Shown here: one piece after another, positions 7,425 through 16,119 of the stretch
How the letters are laid out: every line of letters starts with the position of its first letter
Position numbering within the stretch: position 1 is the stretch's first letter
NCBI GenBank assembly: GCA_044865965.1
Contig: JBIOTP010000351.1
Span: 1 to 35,811 of the forward strand
DNA: 35,811 bases
Origin: Solirubrobacter sp044865965
GTDB taxonomy: Bacteria; Actinomycetota; Thermoleophilia; Solirubrobacterales; Solirubrobacteraceae
Reading direction: 5' to 3'
Notes under the pieces: model-generated
The model's database searches: none
Told to the model about the DNA's origin: nothing
What the model saw: only the letters and a program-made list of their open reading frames with translations
Position numbers and translations under genes: made by a program

Positions 7425-10105
7425 ATGTCCATCCAACGGAGGGCGCTCGCGACGGGCGCCATAGCCCTCGCGGCGCTGCTCGGCTTCGCGGCCGAGCAGG
7501 CGAATGCCGCCTACACGGCGCAGGTGAAGGCCGGAACGTGCAGATCGCCGGCGACGGGGCGAGCGACAAGCTCGCGCTGCTCGTGGCGCCCACCACGGTG
7601 CAGCTGGACGTGGATGAGGACGGCACGGCCGACTTCAGCTTCGACCGCGGCACGTTCACCGCGATCGCGGTCGGCGCCGGCGCCGGGGACGACGAGGTCC
7701 GCATCGTCCAGAACGGGGCCGTGCTGCCGGACGGCACCGTCACGATCGACGGCGGCCCGGGCGCCGACACGCTGCTCGGCGGCGACGGCGCCGAGGCCCT
7801 GCTCGGCGGCGGCGGCGACGACTTCGTCGACGGCAACCGCGGCGCCGACACGGCGCTGCTGGGCGGCGGCGACGATCGCTTCCCGTGGGATCCGGGTGAC
7901 GGGAGCGACACCGTCGAGGGTCAGGGCGGCACCGACGCGCTCGACTTCAACGGCTCCAACGTCGGCGAGAGCATCGACCTGTCGGCGAACGGCTCGCGCG
8001 TGCGCCTGACGCGCAACGTGGGCGCGATCGTGATGGACCTCGACGGTGTCGAGCGCGCCAACGTGCGCGCGCTCGGCGGCGCCGACACGGTCGCCGTCGG
8101 CGATCTCGGCGGCACCGCCCTCGACGTGACCGACGTCGATCTCGACGCCGTCGGCGGCACCGGCGACGGCCAGCCCGACACGGTCACCGCTGCCGGCACC
8201 GACGACGACGACGACGTGCAGGTCCGCTCGGCGGACGGCGAGCCGCTCCTTTCCGGGCCGTTCGCCCAGGCGCAGGTGGGCGGCGCCGAGGCGGCGCTCG
8301 ACCACGTGCGGGTCGCGGCGCTGGGCGGCGACGACGCGATCGGCAGCGGCGTCGCGGCCGCGGGGCCGGGCGCGGTCGAAGTGGACGGCGGGACCGGTGC
8401 GGACACGGTGACCTACAAGGGCACCGCGGCGGACGACACGATCGGCGTCGCGCGCAACGGCGACGCGGTCGCCGCCTTCGCGACCGGGTCGCTCACGCTG
8501 AACAGCAGCCTCGTCGAGAGCCTCGTCGTGCAAGGCCTCGGCGGCGCGGACACGATCGGCGCGAGCAACGGGATCGGCGCGCTCACGCAGCTGACGCTCG
8601 ACGGCGGCGCCGGCGAGGACACGCTGCGCGGCGGCGACGGCGCCGACATGCTGCTGGGCGGCGGCGGCAACGACCTCGTGGACGGCAACATCGGCGCCGA
8701 CACGGCGCTGCTGGGCGGCGGCGCGGACCACTTCCAGTGGGATCCGGGTGACGGCAGCGACACCGTCGAGGGCCAGGCCGGCAGCGACGTGCTGGACTTC
8801 AACGGCTCCAACACCGGCGAGGACATCGAGCTGTCGGCGAACGGCTCGCGGGTGCGCCTGACGCGCAACGTGGGCGCGGTGACGATGGACTTCGACGGCA
8901 TCGAGCGGGCGGCCCTGCGTGCGCTCGGCGGCGCCGACACGATCGGCGTCGGCGACCTGGCCGGCACCGCCCTCGACGCCGCCGACGTCGATCTCGCTGC
9001 GATCGGCGGCGGCGCCGACGGTCTGCTCGACACCGTGATCGCCAACGGCACCGACGGGCCCGACGACGTGCAGGTCTCCTCGTCGGCCGGCAAGGTGCTG
9101 GTCTCCGGCCTGGCGGCCCAGGTGCAGGTGACCGGCGCCGAGGCGGCGCTCGACCACGTGCGGGTCGCGACGCTCGGCGACGCCGATTCGATCGCCGGCG
9201 GCGTCGACGTGGTTGCGCCGCTGGCGGTCGACATCGACGGCGGCGACGGTCCCGACACGATGACCTACAACGGGACCGCGGCCGACGACACGATCGGCAT
9301 CGCCCGCAACGACACGGCGGTCGCCGCGTTCGCGACCGGCACCGCGACCCTGAGCAGCACCGTGGAGAGCCTCGTCGTCGAGGGCCTCGGCGGCGCGGAC
9401 ACGATCGGCGCGAGCAACGGCATCGGCGCGCTCACGCAGCTGACGCTCGACGGCGGCGCCGGCGAGGACGAGCTGCGCGGCGGCGACGGCGCCGACGTGC
9501 TGCTCGGCGGCGGCGGCGACGACCTCGTGGACGGCAACATCGGCGCCGACACCGCGCTGCTGGGCAGCGGCGACGACCACTTCCAGTGGGATCCGGGCGA
9601 CGGCAGCGACACCGTCGAGGGCCAGGGCGGCGGCGACGTCCTGGACTTCAACGCGTCGAACGCCGGCGAGGAGATCAGCCTGTCCGCGAACGGCTCGCGA
9701 ACGCGGCTCACGCGCAATGTGGGCGCCGTGACGATGGACCTCAACGGCATCGAGCGGGCGGCGCTGCGTGCGCTCGGCGGTCCCGACACGATCACCGTCG
9801 ACGACCTCACCGGCACGGCACTCAAGACGGTCGACGTCGACCTCAGCGCGATCGGCGGCGGCGGGGACGGCCTGGCCGACACCGTGATCGCCAACGGCAC
9901 CGACCGCGCGGACCGCGTCAACGTGACCCGGTCGCGCGAGCAGGTGCTGGCGACGGGCCTGGCCGCGCAGGCGCGGATCGCCGGCAGCGAGCCCGCCAAC
10001 GACACGCTGCGGCTGAACACCCTCGGCGGCGACGACGACGTCACGGTCGCGCCGGACGTCGCCGACCTCATCGCGCCGCTCGTCGACCTCGGGGCCGACG
10101 AGTAG
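7425..10105 (+). pseudogene. Secreted Gly/Asp-rich (RTX/hemolysin-type) repeat protein; signal peptide out of frame with body
   Basis: An AAAGGAA ribosome site precedes the ATG at 7425, which encodes a clear signal peptide, MSIQRRALATGAIALAALLG followed by FAAEQANA and cleavage before AYTAQ. At 7538 sense moves by one base: the following 855 codons (from VQIAGDGASDKLAL) are open to 10105. A single missing base after ACG at 7536-7538 would join them into one protein of about 890 residues. The body has three units of about 284 residues, each with GGxGxDxLxGGxG calcium-loop repeats, DPGDGSDTVEGQ, LSANGSR.RLTRNVGA and a hydrophilic strand-rich part. Such proteins are exported and may bind Ca2+. 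As sequenced the mature part would not be exported. Sequencing error is possible. Confidence 0.8.
7559..10105 (+). repeat. Three tandem ~852-bp coding repeats within the Gly/Asp-repeat gene
   Basis: Unit 2 runs 8411-9262 and unit 3 9263-10105; unit 1 (about 7559-8410) is more diverged. Equivalent points such as GCGAGCAACG recur at 8561 and 9410, and ACCTAC at 8411 and 9263, giving a period of 849-852 bp with one codon lost in unit 3. Long near-identical stretches (for example 8550-8630 versus 9399-9479) suggest recent duplication or gene conversion. Confidence 0.85.
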
Positions 10106-10116
10106 CGCCGGTAGCA

Positions 10117-10150
10117 GCGGCCTTCGCGACGCCACGCGTCGCGAGGCCGC
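10117..10150. terminator. Bidirectional terminator between convergent genes
   Basis: GCGGCC-TT-CGCGACGC (10117-10132), loop CAC, then GCGTCGCG-A-GGCCGC (10136-10150): fourteen paired bases interrupted by a small bulge. It sits in the 51-base gap between the stop of the plus-strand repeat gene and that of the minus-strand SRPBCC gene. There is no strong U-tract on either side. Confidence 0.7.
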
Positions 10151-10156
10151 GCCGGG

Positions 10157-10630
10157 CTAGACGCTCGCGGGCACCGCGAGCTCCTCCGCCAGGCGGGTCA
10201 TCGCGCGGGTGTTGCCGCGCCGGACCATCGCCCGCATGAGCGGGACGAGCGGCCGCTCGACGGCCGGGACGCGCTCGAACGCGAACGTGAACTCGATGTG
10301 GGTGCCGCCGTCCGGGAGGTCGCTGAGCTCATAGGTGCCGGTGGCGATGCGCCGGCCCTTGTTCGCGATGTTGCGCTCGCGGATCAGGCGGTCCCGCTCG
10401 ACCTCGACGATCTCGATGTCCGCGCGGTCGGACATCGCGCCGAACTTTGCGGTGACCTGCGCCTTCGAGCCGACGCCGGCGGGCGGCCCGGAGCAGTCCC
10501 AGTCGACGAGCATGTGATCGGTGAACCGCTCGTGGTTGGCCATCACGTCGAGGAACGCGTAGACGTCCGAGCGGTTCTGCGGGACGTCGATGGCGACGGT
10601 CACGGGTGCTGTCATGGGGTACATACTCAT
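10157..10630 (-). CDS. SRPBCC (START-like) domain protein
   Basis: The 157-residue protein (from the ATG at 10630; ATGs at 10624 and 10615 are alternatives) has the layout of a single-domain helix-grip protein: TVAIDVPQNRSDVYAFLDVM, a DHMLVDWDCSGPPAGVGSKA strand pair, an ERNIANKGRRIATGTYELSD segment, then HIEFTFAFERVPAVERPL and a long C-terminal helix. This is the polyketide-cyclase/dehydrase-like SRPBCC class, which binds hydrophobic ligands in a cavity. The 10630 start is favoured because its ATGA overlaps the stop of the preceding gene, implying translational coupling. It is the last gene of a three-gene minus-strand operon. No ligand can be named. Confidence 0.8.
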   Translation of the reverse strand: MSMYPMTAPVTVAIDVPQNRSDVYAFLDVMANHERFTDHMLVDWDCSGPPAGVGSKAQVTAKFGAMSDRADIEIVEVERDRLIRERNIANKGRRIATGTYELSDLPDGGTHIEFTFAFERVPAVERPLVPLMRAMVRRGNTRAMTRLAEELAVPASV

Positions 10631-10998
10631 CCATCGCCTTCGGCGACCGCGGCGCGGCGGACGACCTCCGTCGTCGCGGCCGGGAAGTCGGTCAGCGCCC
10701 GGCAGACGTTCTCGACGGCGGCGCCGAGCGCCCCGCCGGCGATCGCGGCACGCGCCGCCTCGCGGCTCTCGAAGTCCCGCTGATACGTCGTCAGCAGCAG
10801 ATGCACGCCGGTGTAGCGCGGCGGCACGGCGTCGGGCATCTCCTCGATCACGCCCACCGGCTCGTCGCCGCGCTTGAGGACCACGAGCCGCGTCAGCGCG
10901 ACGTAGTCCTGCACGAGGAAGACCCGCCAGGACCCGCCGGCCCGCTGGAGGAGGTGATCGCCCGCCTCGCACCGGACCGTGTCGTCCGGGAGCGTCAC
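10627..10998 (-). CDS. Small hypothetical protein coupled to the candidate effector gene
   Basis: A GTG at 10998 overlaps the TGA of the upstream gene (GTGA) and opens 123 codons ending at 10627. The protein starts MTLPDDTVRCEAGDHLLQRA, continues GGSWRVFLVQDYVALTRLVV, and has a PPRYTGVHLLLTTYQRDFES segment followed by an alanine-rich helix and CRALTDFPAATTEVVRR. It is soluble, with alternating strand and helix character. I do not recognise the family. Its tight coupling to a gene with a candidate toxin-like C-terminal domain makes an immunity or chaperone role the obvious hypothesis, but nothing in the sequence proves it. Confidence 0.7.
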   Translation of the reverse strand: MTLPDDTVRCEAGDHLLQRAGGSWRVFLVQDYVALTRLVVLKRGDEPVGVIEEMPDAVPPRYTGVHLLLTTYQRDFESREAARAAIAGGALGAAVENVCRALTDFPAATTEVVRRAAVAEGDG

Positions 10999-11831
10999 TT
11001 CTTCGCGCCGGAGCAGGGATGCGACGCGACGATCTCCTTGAAGTTCGACCGGACCTTGTAGAGCGGCGCGCCGTCGGGCGTCGAGGCCGGCGTGTCCGAC
11101 GGGTCGTTGCTCGTCGCGCGCTCGCGGACGGGCGGCTTCCAGCCAGGGCCCGTCCGCGGGCCGTAGACCGGCCGCCTGCCGTTCTTGCTCCAGACGTCGT
11201 CGGGATCCGCGCCGGCCTTGTCGACGACGCCGGCCACGGTGTGGAAGTCGTGGGAGTCGTCGGTGCGACGGCCGTCGTCGGTCTCCAGGTGCAGGTCGTA
11301 CTCCCAGAACCAGTGCTTGACCACGCCCGGCGTGCTGCCCGAGGCGGTGCCGGCCGCGGCGGCGCCGCGCTCGGCGTCGAGGTCGCCCCGGAAGTCGTAG
11401 CTGCGCCAGGCCAGGCCGGCGCAGTTGTAGGTGTTGAGGTCGCGCGGCGTCTCCCAGCGCCAGTAGCGCGCGCACAGTTCGAGGGTGTCCTCCTCCTTGC
11501 GCTGCAGCCGCGGGCGGGCCGAGCGCTGGAGCTTGCGGGCCAGCGGCGCCTCCTCGGCCTCCTCGGCGGCGTGGAGCTCGGTCGCGCCGGGGGCCAGCGC
11601 CTCGGGCGCGACGCTGTCGGGCAGGACCATCTCCAGCGGCATGGCGGCCTGGCGCATCAGCCGGCCGACGGCCTGATTGCCCGCGGTGCGCTGCAACGCG
11701 GCCACCGCGCTCGGCGACAACCCACGGCCCAGGCCGCGCGCCGCCGTGGCGCGCTCGTCACGCGCGAGCGCCTCGGCGCGCGCGGGACGATCCGTCCTGT
11801 CCCGCTCGTGACGACGATCGCGTGCAGCCAT
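10995..11831 (-). CDS. Candidate effector: eCIS-type LQR..GNxAV motif plus putative Cys/His catalytic C-terminal domain
   Basis: The 278-residue protein begins with a basic, disordered stretch and then has SAVAALQRTAGNQAVGRLMR (41-60). This short helix is frequent in actinobacterial proteins carrying the DUF4157 extracellular-contractile-injection-system (eCIS) core, although the HExxH core itself is absent. A linker with LARKLQRSARPRLQRKEED follows. The C-terminal part (about 117-275) has YNCAGLAWRSYDF with Cys137, HWFWEYDLHLE, DSHDFHTVAG with His197, and SKNGRRPVYGPRTGPGWKPP. Cys in NCAG and His in DFH suggest a papain-like or NlpC/P60-like fold, but this is inference. No signal peptide is present. 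It heads a three-gene operon with overlapping genes. Alternatives include a spore or surface-associated hydrolase. Confidence 0.65.
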   Translation of the reverse strand: MAARDRRHERDRTDRPARAEALARDERATAARGLGRGLSPSAVAALQRTAGNQAVGRLMRQAAMPLEMVLPDSVAPEALAPGATELHAAEEAEEAPLARKLQRSARPRLQRKEEDTLELCARYWRWETPRDLNTYNCAGLAWRSYDFRGDLDAERGAAAAGTASGSTPGVVKHWFWEYDLHLETDDGRRTDDSHDFHTVAGVVDKAGADPDDVWSKNGRRPVYGPRTGPGWKPPVRERATSNDPSDTPASTPDGAPLYKVRSNFKEIVASHPCSGAKK

Positions 11832-11933
11832 GTGCCTGGCCGTCCATGCTCGCCGGGCCGCACGACCGCGTCAAGTCCGCACGCCAAGAGCCTTGCGACG
11901 GGGGGCCGTGCCGTAGACGATGGCGGCGGCGCC

Positions 11934-13545
11934 ATGGACAGCGGCAGACCGACCATCACGATCGCGGGCGGCGGTGAGCTGCTCGAGCGCGCGGCCGAGA
12001 TCGAGCTGCTGCACGACCGCCTCGCCGCCGTGCGCGCGAGCGGGCGCGGGCGGCTGGTGCTCGTCGCCGGCGAGGCGGGCATCGGCAAGACGGCACTCGT
12101 GCGCGCCTTCTGCGACGGCGCGCGGACGGCCCGGGTGCTGTGGGGGGCGTCCGACGCGCTGTTCACGCCGCGGGCGCTCGGGCCGCTGCTCGACATCGCG
12201 CTCGCGGCCGGCGGCGAGCTCGGCGCCCTGGCTGCGGAGGGCGCCGCGCCCGGCGCGCTCGTCGCGGCGCTCACGCGCGAGCTGCGGCAGGAGCGCGCGG
12301 CGATCGTCGTGCTCGAGGACCTGCACTGGGCCGACGGGCGACGCTGGACGTCTTCAGGCTGCTCGCGCGCCGGATCGAGACCGTGCCTGCGCTCGTCGTC
12401 GCCACCTACCGCGACGACGAGCTCAACCGCGTCCGCCCGCTGCGGGTGCTCGGCGAGCTGCGGGCCGGGCGGGCGGCGGACCGCCTGACGGTCGCGCCGC
12501 TGTCCGTCGACGCCGTCGCGGCGCTCGCCGCGTCCCGGGAGCTCGACCCCGTGAGCTGCACCGCACGACCGCCGGCAACGCGTTCTTCGTCACGAGGCGC
12601 TGGCGGCCGGCGGCGCCGATATCCCCGACACCGTCCGCGATGCGGTCCTGGCCCGCGCGGCGCGCCTGGAAGACGGCGGCCGCGCGCTGCTGGACGCTGT
12701 CGCGATCGTGCCGCTGCGTGCGGAGCTGTGGCTGCTCGAGGCGATGGCCGAGCGCGACCTGCGCGCGATCTCGACGGCTGCCTCGAGTCCGGCATGCTGC
12801 ACGCGGACCGCGACGCCGTCTCCTTCCGCCACGAGCTCGCGCGGCTCGCGATCGAGGACGCGCTGGCGCCGCATCGCCGGCTGCTCCTGCATCGCCGGGC
12901 GCTGGCCGTCCTCGCGGCGGCGCCGCGCGGGCGGGCGGATCCGGCCCGGCTCGCGCACCACGCCGAGGCGGCCGGCGACGGCGACGCCGTGCTCCGCCAC
13001 GCACCGGCGGCCGCCGAGCGGGCCGCCGCGGTCGGCGCCCACCGCGAGGCGGCGGAGCAGTTCGCCCGCGCGCTGCGCTTCGCCGATGCGCTGGCGCCCG
13101 ATCGCCGCGCCGAGCTGCTGGAGCGCCGCTCGTACGAGTGCTGCCTCACCGACCGGATCCGGGACGCCATCGACGCCCGCCGGCGCGCGCTCGAGGAGCG
13201 CCGCGCGGCGGGCGACCGCCGGCGCGAGGGCGACGCGCACCGCTGGCTCTCCCGCCTCGCGTGGTTCGAGGCGGACAACGCCACGGCCGAGGAGGAGGCG
13301 CGCAGCGCGGTCGAGCTGCTCGAGGCGCTCGCGCCCGGCCGCGAGCTCGCGATGGCCTACAGCAACACGGCGCACATCCGCATGCTCTCGGGCGACGACG
13401 GCGACACGGCCAGATGGGGCGAGCGGGCGATCGAGCTCGCCGAGCGCCTGCAGGAGACCGAGATCCTGGCGCACGCGCTCAACAACCTCGGCACCGCGGA
13501 GCTGCGCGTGGGCTCGCCGGCCGGCCGAGAGAAGCTCGAGTCGAG
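11934..13545 (+). pseudogene. LuxR/AAA-type regulator, four frameshifts, C-terminal DNA-binding domain missing
   Basis: An ATG at 11934 starts an ATPase domain with ELLERAAEIELLHDRLAAVR, Walker A GEAGIGKTALV and Walker B IVVLEDLHWAD. Sense then jumps frame near 12338 (to ATLDVFRLLARRIETVPAL), near 12550 (to ELHRTTAGNAFFVT), near 12593 (to ALAAGGADIPDTVRDAVLAR) and near 12770 (to LDGCLESGMLHADRDAVSFR). Each is explained by a one-base indel. The tetratricopeptide region continues to about 13540 (ILAHALNNLGTAELRVGS), after which relatives would have more repeats and a LuxR helix-turn-helix. These are absent: the frame runs directly into a STAS gene. It is divergent from the candidate effector gene. 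Confidence 0.8.
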
Positions 13546-13606
13546 CTCGGGAGCTAACCGGCAGCGAGGGCGCATCACGCCGCGCGGGCTGGGTAAGACC
13601 AGAGGT

Positions 13607-13954
13607 GTGAGCGCTTCCCTGCAGACCAGCGTCGAGATGACGTCCGGGACCGCCGTCCTCGACGTGCGGGGAGAGCTCGACGTGACGACGGCGCCCGACC
13701 TCTGCCACGAGATCGAGGCCGCGGCCGCGGACCGGCGGCGCGTCGTGGTCGACCTCAGCGGCGTGACCGACTGCGACGCCGGCGGGCTGCGCGCGCTCGT
13801 GGGCACGGCGCGCGAGCTGGAGATCCGGCTGCGGCAGCTCGTGATGCGGGTGGCGCCCCGCAGCGCGCTGGACCGGCTGGTCGCGGTCACCGGCATGCGG
13901 GAGTTCCTGCGCGTCGAGGGCACGCGCGACGTGGCGCTGGACGGGCGCGGCTGA
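13607..13954 (+). CDS. STAS-domain protein (anti-sigma factor antagonist-like), phospho-Ser position is Ala
   Basis: From GTG 13607 the product is 115 residues: SVEMTSGTAVLDVRGELDVT, a helix, RRVVVDLSGVTDCDAGGLRA, then LVGTARELEIRLRQLVMRVA and a terminal EFLRVEGT strand. This is the complete STAS fold of SpoIIAA/RsbV-type regulators, which release sigma factors by binding anti-sigma kinases. In the phosphorylated members the loop reads DSSG or DSTG; here it is DAGG, with Ala58 replacing the phosphorylated Ser, so switching by phosphorylation is unlikely. The upstream frame is open into the broken LuxR gene, but homology begins here. No kinase partner is adjacent. It ends directly against the convergent qcrB stop. 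Confidence 0.85.
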   Translation: MSASLQTSVEMTSGTAVLDVRGELDVTTAPDLCHEIEAAAADRRRVVVDLSGVTDCDAGGLRALVGTARELEIRLRQLVMRVAPRSALDRLVAVTGMREFLRVEGTRDVALDGRG

Positions 13955-15253
13955 TCATCCCCGGGCCCCGTCGCGGAGCTCCCGGCAGGCGCGCCGCGTG
14001 ACGAGGTACACGACCGGCGGCAGCACGAGCACGCCGATGCGGAGCATCCAGATCTGCGTCTGGTAGGGGACGCCGGCGGAGAGGAACAGCCGGTCGGCGG
14101 CCCCGGCGAGGAAGACGAGGAAGACGAACGTGAAGACCGCGGCGCCGGTGGCGGTGCGGCGCGGGTCGTCGCGCGGGCGGTCGAGCAGGTCGCGGCGCAC
14201 GCTGCCGCTGCGGCGCTGCTCCAGCCACGGCCAGGCGAGCAGGAACGTGAACACGGCGGTGGGGAAGAGCACCCCGCCGAAGAACGGGTTGGGCACGAGC
14301 GTGCGGCCGGCGATCGTGATCTCCAGCGGCGGCATCAGCCGCAGCGCGCCGATCAGCCAGCCGAGGTACCAGTCGGGCTGGGCGCCGTTCGTGCCCCGCC
14401 ACGGCTCGTACGGGCCCCACTCCCAGATCTGGTTGATCTGGACCAGCCCGCCGAGCAGCAGCAGCACGGCGACGACGGCGAGCATCAGCCCGATCGAGCG
14501 CAGCGCGTAGCCCGGCCACGCCGGGATCCCGACGACGTTGTCCTCGCTGCGCAGGGGGCCGGGGAACTGGGAGTGGTGGGTGCGGACGATCGTCGCCAGG
14601 TGGGCGCCGACCAGCACGGCGATCACGGCCGGGATCAGGAACACGTGGCCGACGTAGAGGCGGCTCGAGATCTCCGGGCCGCCGGGGAACGGGCCGCCCC
14701 ACACGAGCTGCGCGAAGTCGCCGCCGATCAGCGGGATCGACGCCGCGACGGCGTAGGCGATCGCGAGTCCCATGCCGCTCAGGAGATCGTCGACGAGGCT
14801 GTAGCCGGCGAAGCCCTCGAGCATCGCCGCGGCGAGCAGGATCACGCCGGTCGCGTAGGTGAGCTCGCGCGGCCGCCGGAAGGCGCCGGTGAAGAACACG
14901 CGCAGCAGGTGGAGCACGATCGCCACGACGAACACGTCCGCCGCCCAGTGGTGGGTCTGGCGCATCAGCAGCCCGGCCGGCACGTCGAAGGAGAGGTGCA
15001 GCGCGGAGGCGTACGCGAGCGAGACCGGCTCGCCGCGCAGGAGCGCGTAGGAGCCCTCGTAGGTCGTGTGGGTCGTGGAGTGGTCGAAGAACAGCGCCAG
15101 GAACGTGCCGGTCCCGACCAGCACGACGAACGAGTACAGCGCGATCTCGCCGAGCAGGAACGACCAGTGCTCGGGGAAGACGTACCGCGTCGCCTTGCGC
15201 AGCACCGCGTTCGACCCGAGCCGGCGGTCGAGGAAGTCGAGCGGGTCGATCAC
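13955..15253 (-). CDS. qcrB: Ubiquinol/menaquinol-cytochrome c reductase cytochrome b subunit
   Basis: The 432-residue membrane protein carries the b-type cytochrome core of the bc complex. Heme ligands are in QTHHWAADVFVVAIVLHLLR and in GHVFLIPAVIAVLVGAHLAT, and the quinol-site loop reads QPDWYLGW, the PDWY variant common in Actinobacteria in place of PEWY. Additional C-terminal helices follow (FTFVFLVFLAGAADRLF and a last helix before a basic tail), as in one-piece cytochrome b with subunit IV fused. The GTG at 15253 overlaps the stop of qcrA. It oxidises menaquinol and feeds the Rieske centre. It is the last gene of the respiratory operon and meets the STAS gene tail to tail. Confidence 0.95.
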   Translation of the reverse strand: MIDPLDFLDRRLGSNAVLRKATRYVFPEHWSFLLGEIALYSFVVLVGTGTFLALFFDHSTTHTTYEGSYALLRGEPVSLAYASALHLSFDVPAGLLMRQTHHWAADVFVVAIVLHLLRVFFTGAFRRPRELTYATGVILLAAAMLEGFAGYSLVDDLLSGMGLAIAYAVAASIPLIGGDFAQLVWGGPFPGGPEISSRLYVGHVFLIPAVIAVLVGAHLATIVRTHHSQFPGPLRSEDNVVGIPAWPGYALRSIGLMLAVVAVLLLLGGLVQINQIWEWGPYEPWRGTNGAQPDWYLGWLIGALRLMPPLEITIAGRTLVPNPFFGGVLFPTAVFTFLLAWPWLEQRRSGSVRRDLLDRPRDDPRRTATGAAVFTFVFLVFLAGAADRLFLSAGVPYQTQIWMLRIGVLVLPPVVYLVTRRACRELRDGARG

Positions 15254-16119
15254 CGCTTCACGCCCCACCACGCCGGCCCGACCGAGCCGGAGAGCGGGCC
15301 GGCCGCCCGCAGCTCGCCGCCGGGGCCGACCTGCAGCGGGAGCTGCGGCAGCGGGCGCCCGGCGGGCCCGGACTCGACCGCGCCGCCGCGGCGGGTCGCG
15401 AAGACGGAGTAGTGGCACGGGCAGGCCAGGGCGGGCGGGGCCGAGGTCGGCTCGTAGGTGGGCTTGCGGTAGAGCGCGATCGCGCAGCCGGCGTGCGTGC
15501 AGATCTTCGAGTAGGCGAGGATCCCCTGCGGCGCCCAGGACTCGCGCCCGCGCGGGAGCCGTAGCGCGCGCGGGTCGTCGCGCACGAGCACGACGGGGGA
15601 GGCGATCTCGCGCTGGGCGGCGCGCTCCGGGAACGCCGTGACGAAGCTTCCGAGCGCGACGTCGCCGGCGGTCAGCGGCCGCCCGTGCTCGTCCACCAGC
15701 CGGCGGCCGCGCCGCCACGGCGACGGGTCGCGCGGCGCCGGCCCGAGCGCGGTGACCGGGATCGCCAGCGCCGCGAGCAGCGCCGTTCCCGCCGCGCCGG
15801 CCGCGGCGATCAGCAGCCGCCGGCGCGTGACGGGCAGCGCCAGCCGCGGCCGGGCCTCCGGGTCCTCGAGCGGCGGGCGCTCCTCGAGGCCGTGCTCGCG
15901 CGGCAGCACGAGCTTGGCCGTGATCACGAGCGCGGCCGCGAGCAGGGCGAACGCCCCGCCCAGCGTCACGCCGAGCAGCTGCGTGTCGTGCGTCGCGGCG
16001 AAGAGCACGACGACGAAGGCGATCGCGAGCGCGGCGGCGAGGCCGAGCAGCGCGGCGACGAGCAGCTCCGCGCGCGGCGCGCGCGGCGGGTCGCGCTTGA
16101 AGACGCCGCCCTCGCTCAC
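15250..16119 (-). CDS. qcrA: Rieske iron-sulfur subunit of the bc complex, actinobacterial three-helix type
   Basis: The 289-residue protein has three N-terminal membrane helices (LLVAALLGLAAALAIAFVVV; LGGAFALLAAALVITAKLVL; and one in LLIAAAGAAGTALLAALAIP). The soluble Rieske fold follows, with both cluster motifs, CTHAGC and CPCHYS, providing the two Cys and two His ligands and the disulfide pair. It passes electrons from quinol to the diheme cytochrome QcrC. Three helices are typical of actinobacterial QcrA, compared with one elsewhere. The GTG start at 16119 overlaps the qcrC stop and its own stop overlaps the qcrB start, so translation is coupled across the complex. Confidence 0.95.
   Translation of the reverse strand: MSEGGVFKRDPPRAPRAELLVAALLGLAAALAIAFVVVLFAATHDTQLLGVTLGGAFALLAAALVITAKLVLPREHGLEERPPLEDPEARPRLALPVTRRRLLIAAAGAAGTALLAALAIPVTALGPAPRDPSPWRRGRRLVDEHGRPLTAGDVALGSFVTAFPERAAQREIASPVVLVRDDPRALRLPRGRESWAPQGILAYSKICTHAGCAIALYRKPTYEPTSAPPALACPCHYSVFATRRGGAVESGPAGRPLPQLPLQVGPGGELRAAGPLSGSVGPAWWGVKR

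Noticed and set aside
7740..10100. Possible CRISPR-like array from regular GGCGGCGACGGC repeats
   Set aside because: The repeats encode Gly/Asp calcium-loop protein motifs in a continuous frame and lack unique spacers and cas genes.
7511..10135. An 874-codon open frame on the minus strand opposite the Gly/Asp-repeat gene
   Set aside because: It mirrors the third-position G/C bias of the plus-strand gene, is Val/Arg/Ala-rich with no fold pattern, and repeats only because the real gene repeats.
10995..11831. Full eCIS DUF4157 core protein
   Set aside because: Only the short LQR..GNxAV motif is present; the HExxH segment of DUF4157 is missing.
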